The notes under the pieces are model-generated. The model was not told where the DNA came from. It searched no databases and saw nothing but the letters and a program-made list of their open reading frames with translations. From Gordonia westfalica (GTDB lineage: Bacteria > Actinomycetota > Actinomycetes > Mycobacteriales > Mycobacteriaceae), in NCBI RefSeq assembly GCF_900105725.1, contig NZ_FNLM01000036.1:930001-994000 (forward strand): DNA of 64,000 bases, given 5' to 3'. Positions 29,773 to 38,652 of this stretch are shown here, one piece after another (position 1 is the first letter of the stretch; every line of letters starts with the position of its first letter). The translations under genes and the position numbers were made by a program.

Positions 29773-29949
29773 GACAAGCTCCTTCGATCGGCCCCCGTAC
29801 TGATCACCCCAACCGACTCACCGTAAGAGCGTGTTTCGGCGACGATGGGGAGTTGTCACCCAGTCGTTGCCGTTCTGTGCCGAAAATTCTCCGCGCACCG
29901 GGCAATTCGGGCGTTCGGCGGTCCCGGTGCGAGCGGGGTGAGCCCCGGC

Positions 29950-30681
29950 TCAGTCGAGCGCGAACGTCACCGAGACCGTGAAGGTCAGCTCCTGTTCGCC
30001 GGGCTCGATGGGGACGGGCGCGGCGGCGACGTCGCGCTCGAAGGTGCCGGGGGAGGCGGGCTGCTCCTGGCCGCTCGTCGTCTCCTTGATGGTCAGCACC
30101 TTGCCGAGTGAGTCGTCGGCGAGCGAGGCGTACTGCTCGGCGCGGCCGCGGGCGTCGTCGAACGCCGCCTTGCGGGCCTGCTCGAGAAGTTCCGAATCGT
30201 CGTCGATGGCGAATGCGACGTTGCTGATCCGGGTGTTGTCGCCACCGGCGGTCGCCGCGGCGCTCAGGACCGTGGAGGCCTTGGAGAGGTCGCGGATGGT
30301 GACCCGGATCGAGTTGGTCGCCACATAGCCGCTGATCTGGCTGGAACCGCCGGGGACCGCACTGGCGTACTGCGGACTCACCGACACCTGCTGGGTGGCG
30401 ACGTCCTTGCGATCCACGCCGGCGTCGACCATCGCGTCGGTGACCGCGCTGATCTTCTCGCTCGTCTCGTTCAGTGCGGTGGTCACGTCGCCGGCCGTCG
30501 ACTCGACGCCGATGTCGGCTCGCAGGGTGTCCGGGGCGCCGCTCACCTGACCGGACCCGACGACGGTGACCGAGCGTTGCTGGTCGACGGCACCGTCGCT
30601 GCCGCACGCGGTCAGTGCCAGTGCGGCCGCGAGGGCCGCCAGGAATCCGACTCGACGGATGCCCGTGCTCATCGTCCTCAT
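29950..30681 (-). CDS. SIMPL (DUF541) domain lipoprotein
   Basis: A 243-residue lipoprotein: signal sequence RRVGFLAALAAALALTAC with lipobox LTAC, then a SIMPL domain (VTVVGSGQVSGAPDTLRADI, RKDVATQQVSVSPQY, GYVATNSIRVTIRDLSK, RKAAFDDARGRAEQYASLA). The family is periplasmic or surface-attached and has been linked to stress protection, but its chemistry is unknown. ATG 30681 overlaps the upstream stop (ATGA) and is preferred; ATG 30672 is an alternative. The 177 bases between this gene and 29773 show nothing. Confidence 0.85.
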   Translation of the reverse strand: MRTMSTGIRRVGFLAALAAALALTACGSDGAVDQQRSVTVVGSGQVSGAPDTLRADIGVESTAGDVTTALNETSEKISAVTDAMVDAGVDRKDVATQQVSVSPQYASAVPGGSSQISGYVATNSIRVTIRDLSKASTVLSAAATAGGDNTRISNVAFAIDDDSELLEQARKAAFDDARGRAEQYASLADDSLGKVLTIKETTSGQEQPASPGTFERDVAAAPVPIEPGEQELTFTVSVTFALD

Positions 30682-31070
30682 CTCTCGATCGGGTCCCGCA
30701 TCAGAAGCGCAAGCAGCCAGCCGACGATCGACACGACGATCGCGCCGAAGATCGCCGACCAGAAGAAGTCGTCGACCTCGAGGCCCCAGTGGGTGGTGTT
30801 CCGGGTGATCCACGCGGTGATCTCCAGCATCAGCGCATTGATCACGATGTGGATGAGCCCCAGCGTCAGGATGTAGAAGGGGATCGAGATGAACTGCACG
30901 ATGGGTTTGACGAAGGCGTTGAGCACGCCGAAGATCACGGCCACGACCAGTGCGATCCCGACCTTCTCGGCGGTCGTCGAACCGCCCACGAACTCGATTC
31001 CCGGGACGATCAGCGTCGCCACCCACAATGCCACCGCGGTGCACACGGTGCGGACGAGAAATGCCAGCAT
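30678..31070 (-). CDS. Phage holin family 4 / DUF360-like membrane protein
   Basis: A 130-residue protein with four membrane helices: MLAFLVRTVCTAVALWVATL, EKVGIALVVAVIFGVLNAFV, FYILTLGLIHIVINALML and FFWSAIFGAIVVSIVGWLLA. The pattern NAFVKPIVQFISIPFYILTLGL is typical of the mycobacterial 4-TMS holin-like family found in many genomes outside prophages; no phage genes are nearby. Lytic function is unproven. ATG 31070 is chosen; upstream frame to 31280 lacks family similarity. Coupled by ATGA to the SIMPL gene. Confidence 0.8.
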   Translation of the reverse strand: MLAFLVRTVCTAVALWVATLIVPGIEFVGGSTTAEKVGIALVVAVIFGVLNAFVKPIVQFISIPFYILTLGLIHIVINALMLEITAWITRNTTHWGLEVDDFFWSAIFGAIVVSIVGWLLALLMRDPIER

Positions 31071-31156
31071 GCGGAACAGTGTGCCAGTACGGGCGTGCCG
31101 GATACGGCGGTCTGATGTCCGAGTCGGGCGGAATGCGGTGGCCGATCGGCACGCAT

Positions 31157-31185
31157 TTGGACTGTTCTCGCTGTTCGCGTAAGAT
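31157..31185 (+). promoter_or_regulatory. Probable sigma-A promoter of the infA-rpmJ operon
   Basis: TTGGAC (31157-31162) and TAAGAT (31180-31185) are 17 bases apart, a strong housekeeping promoter match. Transcription would start near 31192, giving a leader of about 170 bases to infA. The rest of the gap 31071-31364 shows no gene. Confidence 0.65.
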
Positions 31186-31364
31186 GGATCGTCGGTGCGT
31201 CTCGCGTGCCGGCATCCGCGTGTCCCCACGCAGGTCCGGCGCGTTGCACCGGGCGCAGGTCCTCGCGGACCGGTGCCCACACCCTAACGGACAAACACTG
31301 ATTCAACCGGGCCGACGACGCAGCACCATCCGGGTGTCGCGAGAAGGCCAGGATCGCGGAGGAC

Positions 31365-31586
31365 ATGGCGAAGAAAGACGGGGCCATCGAGGTCGAGGGT
31401 CGAGTGATCGAACCCCTGCCCAATGCGATGTTTCGCATTGAGCTGGAGAACGGACACAAGGTTCTCGCCCACATCAGCGGCAAGATGCGGCAGCACTACA
31501 TCCGCATCCTGCCCGAGGATCGGGTCGTCGTGGAACTCTCGCCCTACGACCTCGGTCGCGGGCGGATCGTGTACCGCTACAAGTAA
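31365..31586 (+). CDS. infA: Translation initiation factor IF-1
   Basis: OB-fold factor that occupies the ribosomal A site during initiation. The 73-residue sequence [20 protein letters not shown] to [15 protein letters not shown] is IF-1 over its whole length. First gene of the infA-rpmJ-rpsM-rpsK-rpsD-rpoA-rplQ cluster, conserved order in actinobacteria. Confidence 0.98.
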   Translation: MAKKDGAIEVEGRVIEPLPNAMFRIELENGHKVLAHISGKMRQHYIRILPEDRVVVELSPYDLGRGRIVYRYK

Positions 31587-31591
31587 GACTT

Positions 31592-31608
31592 TCCCGGCAC
31601 CGCCGGGA
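31592..31608 (+). promoter_or_regulatory. Stem-loop between infA and rpmJ
   Basis: TCCCGGC-ACC-GCCGGGA forms a perfect seven-base-pair stem with a three-base loop five bases after the infA stop. It may be an attenuating terminator or a processing/stability element that adjusts infA against downstream ribosomal genes. Confidence 0.45.
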
Positions 31609-31705
31609 GAAGACTTCCCGGACATCCGTCTGGGAGGAGACCGACACCCACGTGTACGGCCGCGTATCGGCGTGCGCGCGGGCGAGCCGAGCAGGAGAGA
31701 CTGAC

Positions 31706-31819
31706 GTGAAGGTTCAGCCGAGCGTCAAGCCGATCTGCGAGAAGTGCAAGGTGATCCGCCGCAACGGCCGGGTCATGGTGATCTGCGAGAACCTGCGTCA
31801 CAAGCAGCGTCAGGGCTGA
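31706..31819 (+). CDS. rpmJ: 50S ribosomal protein L36
   Basis: A 37-residue protein starting at GTG 31706: [20 protein letters not shown], ending NLRHKQRQG. It keeps the zinc ligands Cys-x2-Cys (CEKC), a later Cys (VICEN) and His (RHKQ), so this is the zinc-containing form of L36. Located between infA and rpsM as usual. Confidence 0.96.
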   Translation: MKVQPSVKPICEKCKVIRRNGRVMVICENLRHKQRQG

Positions 31820-31952
31820 TCACGCGCACCCCTCCGGGTCGCTTGAGTCAGAACAACTGAAGAACGACAACTGAACATCAGAAGACCTCCCAGCACCAGC
31901 GGCGACAGACGAGTCACCGCCTACCTCCGGATCAGAGGCCGGAGCCCGCGAG

Positions 31953-31971
31953 GCCGAACACACGGTTCGGC
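31953..31971 (+). promoter_or_regulatory. Hairpin in the rpsM leader
   Basis: GCCGAAC pairs with GTTCGGC around the loop ACACG. It lies in the 211-base gap between rpmJ and rpsM, which otherwise shows no gene or clear promoter. Autoregulatory binding of a ribosomal protein (S4 in other bacteria) is possible but not shown. Confidence 0.3.
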
Positions 31972-32030
31972 ACCAGCTCACGGGGCGGACCGGGAGAAGA
32001 CCTCTGGAAATCGAAAAGGAAATCCGCCAC

Positions 32031-32399
32031 ATGGCACGTGTTGCTGGTGTGGACCTCCCCCGCGAAAAGCGGCTGGAGATCGCACTGACCTACATCTACG
32101 GAGTTGGGCGTACCACCTCCAAGGAGATCCTCGCGGGAACGGGCCTCAGCCCCGACCTCCGCGCGAAGGACCTCACTGACGCAGACGTCTCCAAGCTGCG
32201 TGAGTACATCGAATCCTCGGTGAAGGTCGAGGGTGACCTGCGTCGCGAGGTGCAGGCCGATATCCGTCGCAAGATCGAGATCGGTTGCTACCAGGGTCTG
32301 CGCCACCGTCGTGGCCTGCCCGTCCGTGGACAGCGCACCAAGACCAATGCCCGCACTCGTAAGGGCCCGAAGAAGACCATCGCCGGGAAGAAGAAGTAA
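32031..32399 (+). CDS. rpsM: 30S ribosomal protein S13
   Basis: Head protein of the small subunit contacting the P-site tRNA and the large subunit. The 122-residue sequence [20 protein letters not shown] to [19 protein letters not shown] is typical S13, including [10 protein letters not shown] and the basic [20 protein letters not shown] tail. Its stop overlaps the rpsK ATG by one base. Confidence 0.98.
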   Translation: MARVAGVDLPREKRLEIALTYIYGVGRTTSKEILAGTGLSPDLRAKDLTDADVSKLREYIESSVKVEGDLRREVQADIRRKIEIGCYQGLRHRRGLPVRGQRTKTNARTRKGPKKTIAGKKK

Positions 32400-32806
32400 T
32401 GCCTCCGAAGTCACGTAGCGCAGGCCCCAAGAAGGGCACCCGCCGTCGCGATAAGAAGAACGTCCCGCACGGCCACGCGCACATCAAGTCGACGTTCAAC
32501 AACACCATCGTGTCGATCAGCGATCCCAGCGGAAACATCATCAGCTGGGCGTCGTCGGGCCACGTCGGTTTCAAGGGCTCGCGCAAGAGCACCCCGTTCG
32601 CGGCTCAGCTCGCGGCCGAGAACGCAGCGCGCAAGGCCCAGGAGCACGGCGTCAAGAAGGTCGACGTTTTCGTCAAGGGGCCGGGCTCGGGTCGCGAGAC
32701 CGCGATCCGCTCCCTGCAGGCAGCCGGCCTCGAGGTCGGCACCATTTCCGATGTCACCCCGCAGCCGCACAACGGTTGCCGTCCGCCCAAGCGGCGTCGG
32801 GTCTAA
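32399..32806 (+). CDS. rpsK: 30S ribosomal protein S11
   Basis: Platform protein of the small subunit. The 135-residue product contains [39 protein letters not shown] and the C-terminal [17 protein letters not shown], all diagnostic of S11. The ATG shares one base with the rpsM stop codon. Confidence 0.98.
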   Translation: MPPKSRSAGPKKGTRRRDKKNVPHGHAHIKSTFNNTIVSISDPSGNIISWASSGHVGFKGSRKSTPFAAQLAAENAARKAQEHGVKKVDVFVKGPGSGRETAIRSLQAAGLEVGTISDVTPQPHNGCRPPKRRRV

Positions 32807-32830
32807 CGGGAAAGGGAGGAACAGAGAAAC

Positions 32831-33436
32831 ATGGCTCGTTATACCGGCCCCGCAACAAAGAAGTCTCGTCGTCTTCGCGTCGATCTGATCGGTGGAGACG
32901 TCGCATTCGAGCGTCGCCCCTACCCACCCGGCCAGCACGGCCGCTCGCGGATCAAGGAGAGCGAGTACCTGCTCCAGCTGCAGGAGAAGCAGAAGGCACG
33001 CTTCACCTACGGAGTGATGGAGAAGCAGTTCCGTCGCTACTTCGAAGAAGCGAACCGTCGTACCGGCAAGACCGGTGACGAACTGCTGAAGCTCCTCGAG
33101 ACCCGTCTCGACAACGTCGTGTACCGCTCGGGCATCGCCCGGACGCGTCGTCAGGCTCGCCAGCTGGTCAGCCACGGCCACTTCACCGTCAACGGTGTGA
33201 AGGTCGACGTCCCCAGCTACCGCGTCAGCCAGTACGACATCATCGATGTCCGTCCGAAGTCGCTGCAGACCGTCCCGTTCCAGATCGCCAAGGAGCTCGT
33301 CGGCGATCGTCCGGTCCCGGGTTGGCTCCAGGTCGTGCCCTCGACCCTGCGCATCCTCGTGCACTCGGTGCCCGAGCGCGCTCAGATCGAGGTTCCGCTC
33401 ACCGAGCAGCTCATCGTCGAGTTCTACTCCAAGTAG
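32831..33436 (+). CDS. rpsD: 30S ribosomal protein S4
   Basis: Assembly-initiating 16S rRNA-binding protein. The 201-residue protein starts MARYTGPATKKSRRLRVDLI and includes the S4 RNA-binding domain LDNVVYRSGIARTRRQARQL and VSHGHFTVNG. No N-terminal zinc cysteines are present, so this is the Cys-minus paralog type common in actinobacteria. Confidence 0.98.
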   Translation: MARYTGPATKKSRRLRVDLIGGDVAFERRPYPPGQHGRSRIKESEYLLQLQEKQKARFTYGVMEKQFRRYFEEANRRTGKTGDELLKLLETRLDNVVYRSGIARTRRQARQLVSHGHFTVNGVKVDVPSYRVSQYDIIDVRPKSLQTVPFQIAKELVGDRPVPGWLQVVPSTLRILVHSVPERAQIEVPLTEQLIVEFYSK

Positions 33437-33439
33437 ACG

Positions 33440-33459
33440 CACGGGGCTCCGCCCCCGTG
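33440..33459 (+). terminator. Hairpin between rpsD and rpoA
   Basis: CACGGGG pairs with CCCCGTG around a six-base loop, just after the rpsD stop. In the 144-base gap before rpoA it may partly terminate or slow transcription. No T-run follows, and a promoter for rpoA is not obvious. Confidence 0.4.
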
Positions 33460-33580
33460 TACCCCCGAAAAGCCCGCATGGTTACGGGGATTCGGAGAGA
33501 ACAGACAACACCAGACAGCAACTGCTGTTCGGTTCACTTTCTAGGCCGTCATATAGCGGGCGGCCAAAGGAGAAAACGAA

Positions 33581-34633
33581 ATGCTCATCTCACAGCGACC
33601 CACCCTCACCGAGGAAGTCATCGCCGAGGACCGGTCGAAGTTCGTCATCGAACCGCTCGAGCCGGGTTTCGGTTACACACTCGGTAACTCGCTGCGTCGT
33701 ACCCTGCTCAGCTCGATCCCGGGTGCAGCCATCACCAGCATCCGGATCGACGGTGTCCTCCACGAGTTCACCACCGTCCCCGGGGTCAAGGAAGACGTCA
33801 CCGACATCATCCTGAACCTCAAGGGCCTCGTGGTCTCCTCCGACGAGGACGAGCCGGTCACCATGTACGTGCGCAAGCAGGGTCCGGGCACCGTCACCGG
33901 CGCCGACATCGTGCCCCCGGCCGGTGTCACCGTGCACAACCCCGATCTGCACATCGCCACCCTGAACGACAAGGGCAAGCTCGAGATCGAGCTCGTCGTC
34001 GAGCGGGGCCGCGGCTACGTGCCGGCCGTGCAGAACAAGGCGTCGGGTGCCGAGATCGGCCGTATCCCGGTCGACTCGATCTACTCGCCGGTGCTCAAGG
34101 TGACCTACAAGGTCGAGGCCACCCGTGTCGAGCAGCGCACCGACTTCGATCGGCTCGTGCTCGACGTGGAGACCAAGAACTCGATCAGCGCGCGTGACGC
34201 GCTGGCGTCGGCGGGCAAGACCCTGGTGGAGCTCTTCGGGCTCGCCCGGGAGCTCAACGTCGAGGCCGAGGGCATCGAGATCGGGCCGTCTCCGGCGGAG
34301 GCCGACCACATCGCGTCGTTCAGCCTGCCGATCGAGGATCTGGAGCTGACCGTCCGTTCGTACAACTGCCTCAAGCGCGAGGGTGTTCACACCGTCGGCG
34401 AGCTGGTTGCCCGGACCGAGTCGGATCTGCTCGACATCCGCAACTTCGGCCAGAAGTCGATCGACGAGGTCAAGGTCAAGCTGCACGCGCTCGGCCTGTC
34501 CCTCAAGGACAGCCCGGCCAGCTTCGATCCGTCGCAGGTCGCCGGTTACGACCCCGCCACCGGTACGTGGTCGGAAGACGCGTCCTTCGACGCCGATTCC
34601 GGTGAGGATTTCGCCGAAACCGAACAGCTGTAG
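33581..34633 (+). CDS. rpoA: RNA polymerase alpha subunit
   Basis: Assembly scaffold of RNA polymerase and contact for activators. The 350-residue protein has the N-terminal dimerisation domain ([20 protein letters not shown]) and the C-terminal DNA-binding domain ([39 protein letters not shown]), followed by an acidic tail. Standard position between rpsD and rplQ. A GGAGAA ribosome site precedes ATG 33581. Confidence 0.98.
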   Translation: MLISQRPTLTEEVIAEDRSKFVIEPLEPGFGYTLGNSLRRTLLSSIPGAAITSIRIDGVLHEFTTVPGVKEDVTDIILNLKGLVVSSDEDEPVTMYVRKQGPGTVTGADIVPPAGVTVHNPDLHIATLNDKGKLEIELVVERGRGYVPAVQNKASGAEIGRIPVDSIYSPVLKVTYKVEATRVEQRTDFDRLVLDVETKNSISARDALASAGKTLVELFGLARELNVEAEGIEIGPSPAEADHIASFSLPIEDLELTVRSYNCLKREGVHTVGELVARTESDLLDIRNFGQKSIDEVKVKLHALGLSLKDSPASFDPSQVAGYDPATGTWSEDASFDADSGEDFAETEQL

Positions 34634-34714
34634 TCGCTTCCCGGCGGCAGCTGTCACGCTCGCCCAAACCCTGACTTCCGCTCGAGTGATCGGGAGTCCT
34701 CCTAGGAGAAGACA

Positions 34715-35281
34715 ATGCCCAAGCCCACCAAGGGTGCCCGCCTCGGCGGGTCGGCCAGCCACCAGAAAGCGATGCTGGCGAACCTCGCCACCTCGCTTTT
34801 CGAGCACGGCCGCATCACCACCACCGAGGCCAAGGCCAAGCGCCTGCGCCCGTACGCGGAGAAGATCATCACCCACGCCAAGGCCGGCAAGCTGGCCAAC
34901 CGTCGTGAGGTGCTGAAGGACATCCGCAACAAGGACGTCGTGCACACGCTGTTCGACGAGATCGGCCCGTTCTTCGCCGATCGCAACGGTGGCTACACCC
35001 GCATCATCAAGACGCTGCCGCGCAAGGGCGACAACGCCCCCATGGCCGTGATCGAGCTGGTGCGCGAGACCACCGCGTCGAGCGAGGCGTCGCGCGCGAC
35101 CCGCGTCGCCGCCTCGAAGAAGGCTGCTGAGGAGAACGTGGTGGAGGCTGTCGAGGCCGACGCCACCGACGCCGAGGTCGCCAACGCCGAGGCTGTCGCC
35201 GAGGCCGTTGACGACGAGTCGACCGCCGCTACCGCCGTCGAGGCGGAAGAGGTAACCGACGCAGACGACGACAAGAAGTAG
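34715..35281 (+). CDS. rplQ: 50S ribosomal protein L17
   Basis: Large-subunit protein at the tunnel exit. The first about 115 residues are L17 proper ([40 protein letters not shown]). They are followed by an Ala/Glu/Val-rich acidic extension of about 70 residues ending DADDDKK, usual in actinobacteria. A TCCTCCTAGGAGAAGAC segment with AGGAG supplies the ribosome site. Confidence 0.97.
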   Translation: MPKPTKGARLGGSASHQKAMLANLATSLFEHGRITTTEAKAKRLRPYAEKIITHAKAGKLANRREVLKDIRNKDVVHTLFDEIGPFFADRNGGYTRIIKTLPRKGDNAPMAVIELVRETTASSEASRATRVAASKKAAEENVVEAVEADATDAEVANAEAVAEAVDDESTAATAVEAEEVTDADDDKK

Positions 35282-35285
35282 TCGA

Positions 35286-36176
35286 CTGAGTCGAGAACTG
35301 CTGACCGAACCCGTCGGCCCGGATTCCGGTGCCGGCGGGTTCTGTCGTCTGCGATTCGACGTCGGTTACGACGGCACCGATTTCGCCGGTTGGGCACGGC
35401 AGATCGGGCAGCGCAGTGTGTGCGAGGAACTCGAGAACCGGTTGGCGACGATCCTGCGGGTACCGGTCCGGCTGACGGTGGCGGGGCGGACCGATGCCGG
35501 TGTGCACGCGACGGGGCAGGTCGCGCATGCTGTCATCCCGGCCTCGGCGCTGGAGACCCGGTCGATCGCCGGGAACCCGTCGACGCTCGTCGGGCGGCTG
35601 GCCAAGATGTGCCCGGACGACATCCGGGTGAAAGACGTCCGGGTGGTGCCCGACGCATTCGACGCCCGCTTCTCCGCGCTACGACGCCACTACCGTTATC
35701 GGCTGGACGATTCGCGATGGGGGCCGGAACCCGTGGTGGCGCGGACCACGGCGACCTGGCGCCGCGCGCTCGACGTGGAGGCGATGAACGCTGCGTCGTC
35801 GGAGTTGGTGGGTCTGAACGATTTCGCTGCCTTCTGCCGTCGACGCGAAGGCGCGACGACGATCCGGGACCTCCAGCGCTTCACCTGGACCCGCGACGCG
35901 GACGGTGTTCTCGTCGGCGAGGTCAGCGCCGATGCGTTCTGCTGGTCGATGGTGCGGTCGCTGGTGGGCGCGGTGGCCAGCGTCGGCGACGGACGGCGTG
36001 ACCTCGACTGGTGTCGTGCGCTTCTCGCGGAGAAGGTGCGCAGCGCACAGGTGCCGGTGGCCGAGGCTCGCGGCCTGTGTCTGGTCGGCGTCGACTATCC
36101 CGCCGACGACGAACTCGCCGCCCGCAACACGGTGACCCGCGACGTGCGCGGGTCCACCGGTTGCTGCGGAGGCTAG
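35286..36176 (+). CDS. truA: tRNA pseudouridine(38-40) synthase; start codon unclear
   Basis: Modifies U38-U40 in the anticodon arm of many tRNAs. The frame contains all TruA marks: [12 protein letters not shown], the catalytic Asp in [20 protein letters not shown] and [11 protein letters not shown]. The problem is the start. The frame is closed upstream by TAA 35253-35255, and before the conserved YDGTDF no ATG, GTG or TTG occurs in frame, only CTG (35286, 35298, 35301). A GTG at 35399-35420 region (VCEELEN, 35418) would remove the conserved N-terminus. Alternatively GTG 35329 is the start and one G is missing from the GGG run 35337-35339, giving 282 residues. Confidence 0.85.
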   Translation: MSRELLTEPVGPDSGAGGFCRLRFDVGYDGTDFAGWARQIGQRSVCEELENRLATILRVPVRLTVAGRTDAGVHATGQVAHAVIPASALETRSIAGNPSTLVGRLAKMCPDDIRVKDVRVVPDAFDARFSALRRHYRYRLDDSRWGPEPVVARTTATWRRALDVEAMNAASSELVGLNDFAAFCRRREGATTIRDLQRFTWTRDADGVLVGEVSADAFCWSMVRSLVGAVASVGDGRRDLDWCRALLAEKVRSAQVPVAEARGLCLVGVDYPADDELAARNTVTRDVRGSTGCCGG

Positions 36177-36750
36177 TTCCCGAGCTTGAGGCCGTTCTTG
36201 TCGCGGACACTGCCGGTCAGCATCATGATGCCGTCGACGAGGGCCCAGATGGCGACGCCGAAGATCAGCACGAATCCGATGAGGAAGATCGCGGTGATGT
36301 AGCCGATGATCGTCAGGCCGAGCTGGATGCCGCCGATGGTGTTGTCACCGATGTAGAAGCGGCCGACACCCAGGCTGCCCAGGAAGATCTGCAGCAGACC
36401 GGCGACGAGCTTCGACTTGTCCGACAGCGGTTCGCCCGTCGCGGGGTCGCGCCCGTACGGGGCGGTCGGGTCCGGTGCTCCCGGGTATCCGTATCCGGCC
36501 GGTGCGCCGTACTGGGGGGCTCCGTACTGAGGAGCTCCGTACTGGGGCGGTGCACCGTATTGCTGCTGCTGAGCGTCATGGCCCTGCGGTGCCTGGTAAC
36601 CCTCGGGTGCGCCGTAGGACGGCGGTGCCGCGTATCCCGCGTTGGGGTCGGTGCCGTAGGCGGGAGTGCCCGGCTGCGCGGGATCCGCGGGCGGGGCTGC
36701 TTCACGAACGGGTCGTACGGCTTGTCGCCGGGGTTCTCCGGATTGGTCAT
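36173..36750 (-). pseudogene. TM2-domain membrane protein with single-base frameshift
   Basis: ATG 36750, with a GAGGAGG ribosome site, starts MTNPENPGDKPYDPFVK; the rest of the protein lies in another frame: Pro/Gly/Tyr-rich segment with repeated QYGAP units, then a C-terminal TM2 domain (KSKLVAGLLQIFLGSLGVGR FYIGD; two helices ending WALVDGIMMLTG). One extra G in the run 36693-36696 restores a 192-residue protein. TM2 proteins are small membrane proteins of unknown function. The frameshift may be a sequencing error. The 3' end overlaps truA by four bases. Confidence 0.75.
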
Positions 36751-36778
36751 CGGGGTCGTCCTCCTCGGTGTGGTCTTG

Positions 36779-36810
36779 CGTCGTGTCGTCGTGTCGTCGT
36801 GTCGTCGTGT
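36779..36810. repeat. Four tandem copies of an 8-base unit
   Basis: CGTCGTGT is repeated four times without change and followed by a partial unit CGTGGTG. It lies in the 83-base gap between two minus-strand genes, 29 to 60 bases upstream of the TM2-protein start. Such repeats can change length by slippage. Confidence 0.85.
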
Positions 36811-36833
36811 CGTGGTGCTCGGTGGTCGTGCTG

Positions 36834-37343
36834 TCAGGCCATCGCAGCCAGGGTGCGGGCGTAGTTGACGCGACCCGAGACGTCACCCATGGTGACCGGC
36901 GTATATGCCGGGATGTTGGTGACGTGCATGAAGCCGCCCGCGCCGCGCACGGTCACCTGGATGTATCCGGTGGTTCTGCGTTCCTTCATCAGCAGGAACA
37001 ACAGGCTGAGAAAGCACACCATGAAGAACCCCACGATGGCCAGTACCAGACCGGTCTGTGACATCCGTTCGGTCGACACGGACATGTCGGTGACGACCCA
37101 CTGGGTGCCTGCGATGGGGCACGTACCCGACGGCGTGATGACGAGGTTCTGGGTACAGGTGATGTCGCCGATGACGACGAGCGGCTGCTCGGGGACCGGG
37201 GCGGCTCGGCCGTACTGGTGGGGGATCGGGTTCGGTTGTGGCGCACCGTACCCGGGCACGGCGAAGCCAGGGCTCGAGTCGTACTCGGAAGGTTGGTGCG
37301 GGAACGGCGTGGTGCCGTCCGGGCCGCCACCCGGGTAGGTCAT
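36834..37343 (-). CDS. Hypothetical single-helix membrane protein
   Basis: A 169-residue protein of no recognised family. The N-terminal 50 residues are Pro/Tyr-rich (YGAPQPNPIPHQYGRAAP), followed by a region with two cysteines (DITCTQNLVITPSGTC), one strong membrane helix (GLVLAIVGFFMVCFLSLLFL) and a C-terminal segment TTGYIQVTVRGAGGFMHVTN that looks like a beta-rich domain. The Cys-x9-Cys pair could bind metal or form a disulfide. It is probably transcribed with the TM2 gene downstream. Confidence 0.65.
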   Translation of the reverse strand: MTYPGGGPDGTTPFPHQPSEYDSSPGFAVPGYGAPQPNPIPHQYGRAAPVPEQPLVVIGDITCTQNLVITPSGTCPIAGTQWVVTDMSVSTERMSQTGLVLAIVGFFMVCFLSLLFLLMKERRTTGYIQVTVRGAGGFMHVTNIPAYTPVTMGDVSGRVNYARTLAAMA

Positions 37344-37391
37344 GGACCCATGGTGGCACAGACCACCGACGCCCGGCGGCGGTGTACGGGC

Positions 37392-38462
37392 TCAGGTCGC
37401 GTTGCGTTCGTCCTCGAAGGCCTCCATGACGATCTCGAGGGTGTCCTCGTCGTCGATGAAGTCCTGCGGGTGAGCGCCCTCGGACAGCAGATGCCGCCAG
37501 TTCAGCGGATCGAACACGATGGCCTCGTGCCGGGAGATGAAGTCGATGATGACTCGGCAGAATCGTTCCGGGTCGTCGCGGAACGGGAAATGTCCTGCAC
37601 CCTCGAAGGTTTCGAGTTCCGAGTGGGGGATCGCGGAGTGCGCGAGTTCGGCGTGGTGATAGGGGATGACGATGTCCTCGTCGCCCCAGATCAGCAGGAC
37701 GGGGAGCCGCTCGGTGAGATAACAGCGGTCGAGCATGGTGACCGACTGTCCGCGCCAGTCCACGACGGCGCGCAGGGTTCGCAGGAACGCCGCGTACGCG
37801 GTCGGATCGGCGAGGTCGCCGAGGACGCGCATCAGGTCTTCGTGATCGGCGAGAAGGCGTTTGGGGGTTGCGGACACCGGTGCGAACGGGAGCGTCGGTG
37901 CGGCGGCGACGGCCTTGGCGGCGACCCTGAGACCCGGGATGACGCCCGGGATCCGGAGTGCCGACAGTGCCTGGTGGACCACGGGTAGCGAGATGAGTCG
38001 GAGGGCAGGGTTGACCTCCCTCGTCACACCGCCGGCGGCGACGAGGACGAGACGTTCGACGAAGCGCGGGAACTGGTAGCAGAACTGCATCGCCACGCCA
38101 CCGCCGAGGGAGTGACCGACGACGGTGACCTTGTTGAACCCCAGCACGACGAGGAGATCCCGCATGCCGTTGGCGAAGGCGGGCACCGAGTAATCTGCGC
38201 GCGGTTTGTCTGACAGGCCGTGTCCGAGCAGGTCGGGCGCGATGACCGTGTAGTGCTGCGCCAGGATCGGGATGACCTCGTCCCAGGTCGACGAGTTGTC
38301 ACCGATGCCGTGGATGAGCAGCAGCGCGGGACCGCTGCCCGCGATCCGGTAGGCGCGGCGATAGCCGTGGATCGTGTGATATTCGAGGCGGACGTCCGTG
38401 TCGGAGACGGGCCGTAATGCCGGGCCCGGCGTCTTCGCCGGACCGGGGGGCGTCGACGGCAT
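37392..38462 (-). CDS. Alpha/beta hydrolase
   Basis: A 356-residue alpha/beta-fold hydrolase. The oxyanion region LLLIHGIGDNSSTWDEV, nucleophile elbow VVGHSLGGGVAMQF (Ser), acid in LLIWGDEDIVIPYHH (Asp) and His in FEGAGHFPFRDDPERF form a complete catalytic triad. No signal peptide, so cytosolic. Substrate unknown; an ester or lipid is likely. ATG 38462 is chosen over an upstream in-frame ATG at 38567. A 9-base inverted repeat lies 14 bases upstream of this start, suggesting a repressor site. Confidence 0.85.
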   Translation of the reverse strand: MPSTPPGPAKTPGPALRPVSDTDVRLEYHTIHGYRRAYRIAGSGPALLLIHGIGDNSSTWDEVIPILAQHYTVIAPDLLGHGLSDKPRADYSVPAFANGMRDLLVVLGFNKVTVVGHSLGGGVAMQFCYQFPRFVERLVLVAAGGVTREVNPALRLISLPVVHQALSALRIPGVIPGLRVAAKAVAAAPTLPFAPVSATPKRLLADHEDLMRVLGDLADPTAYAAFLRTLRAVVDWRGQSVTMLDRCYLTERLPVLLIWGDEDIVIPYHHAELAHSAIPHSELETFEGAGHFPFRDDPERFCRVIIDFISRHEAIVFDPLNWRHLLSEGAHPQDFIDDEDTLEIVMEAFEDERNAT

Positions 38463-38475
38463 CGTGGGTTCCCCC

Positions 38476-38511
38476 TTTACTCGAGGTGTATGCGTCTTAC
38501 CGTCGAGTAAA
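38476..38511. promoter_or_regulatory. Inverted repeat TTTACTCGA / TCGAGTAAA (possible operator)
   Basis: Perfect 9-base arms at 38476-38484 and 38503-38511 are separated by 18 bases, immediately upstream of the hydrolase start. Arms roughly two to three helical turns apart suggest two bound regulator units or a promoter held between them. The sequence is A+T-rich compared with its surroundings. Confidence 0.5.
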
Positions 38512-38652
38512 CCCCACATCGGTGGACTTCGCGCATCGGCGTGGGTGGAACGGACGACCGGGGTCACCGTCGCCGGGACCTCGCCCGGAATTCATCCGTT
38601 CGTCCGATCGGAACACCGTTCTCACCTGCACGAGCCGTTACTGTGGGCGCTG

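Noticed and set aside
29950..31215. 421-residue version of the SIMPL protein
   Set aside because: The signal peptide with lipobox starts at 30681/30672; upstream residues shadow the holin-like gene.
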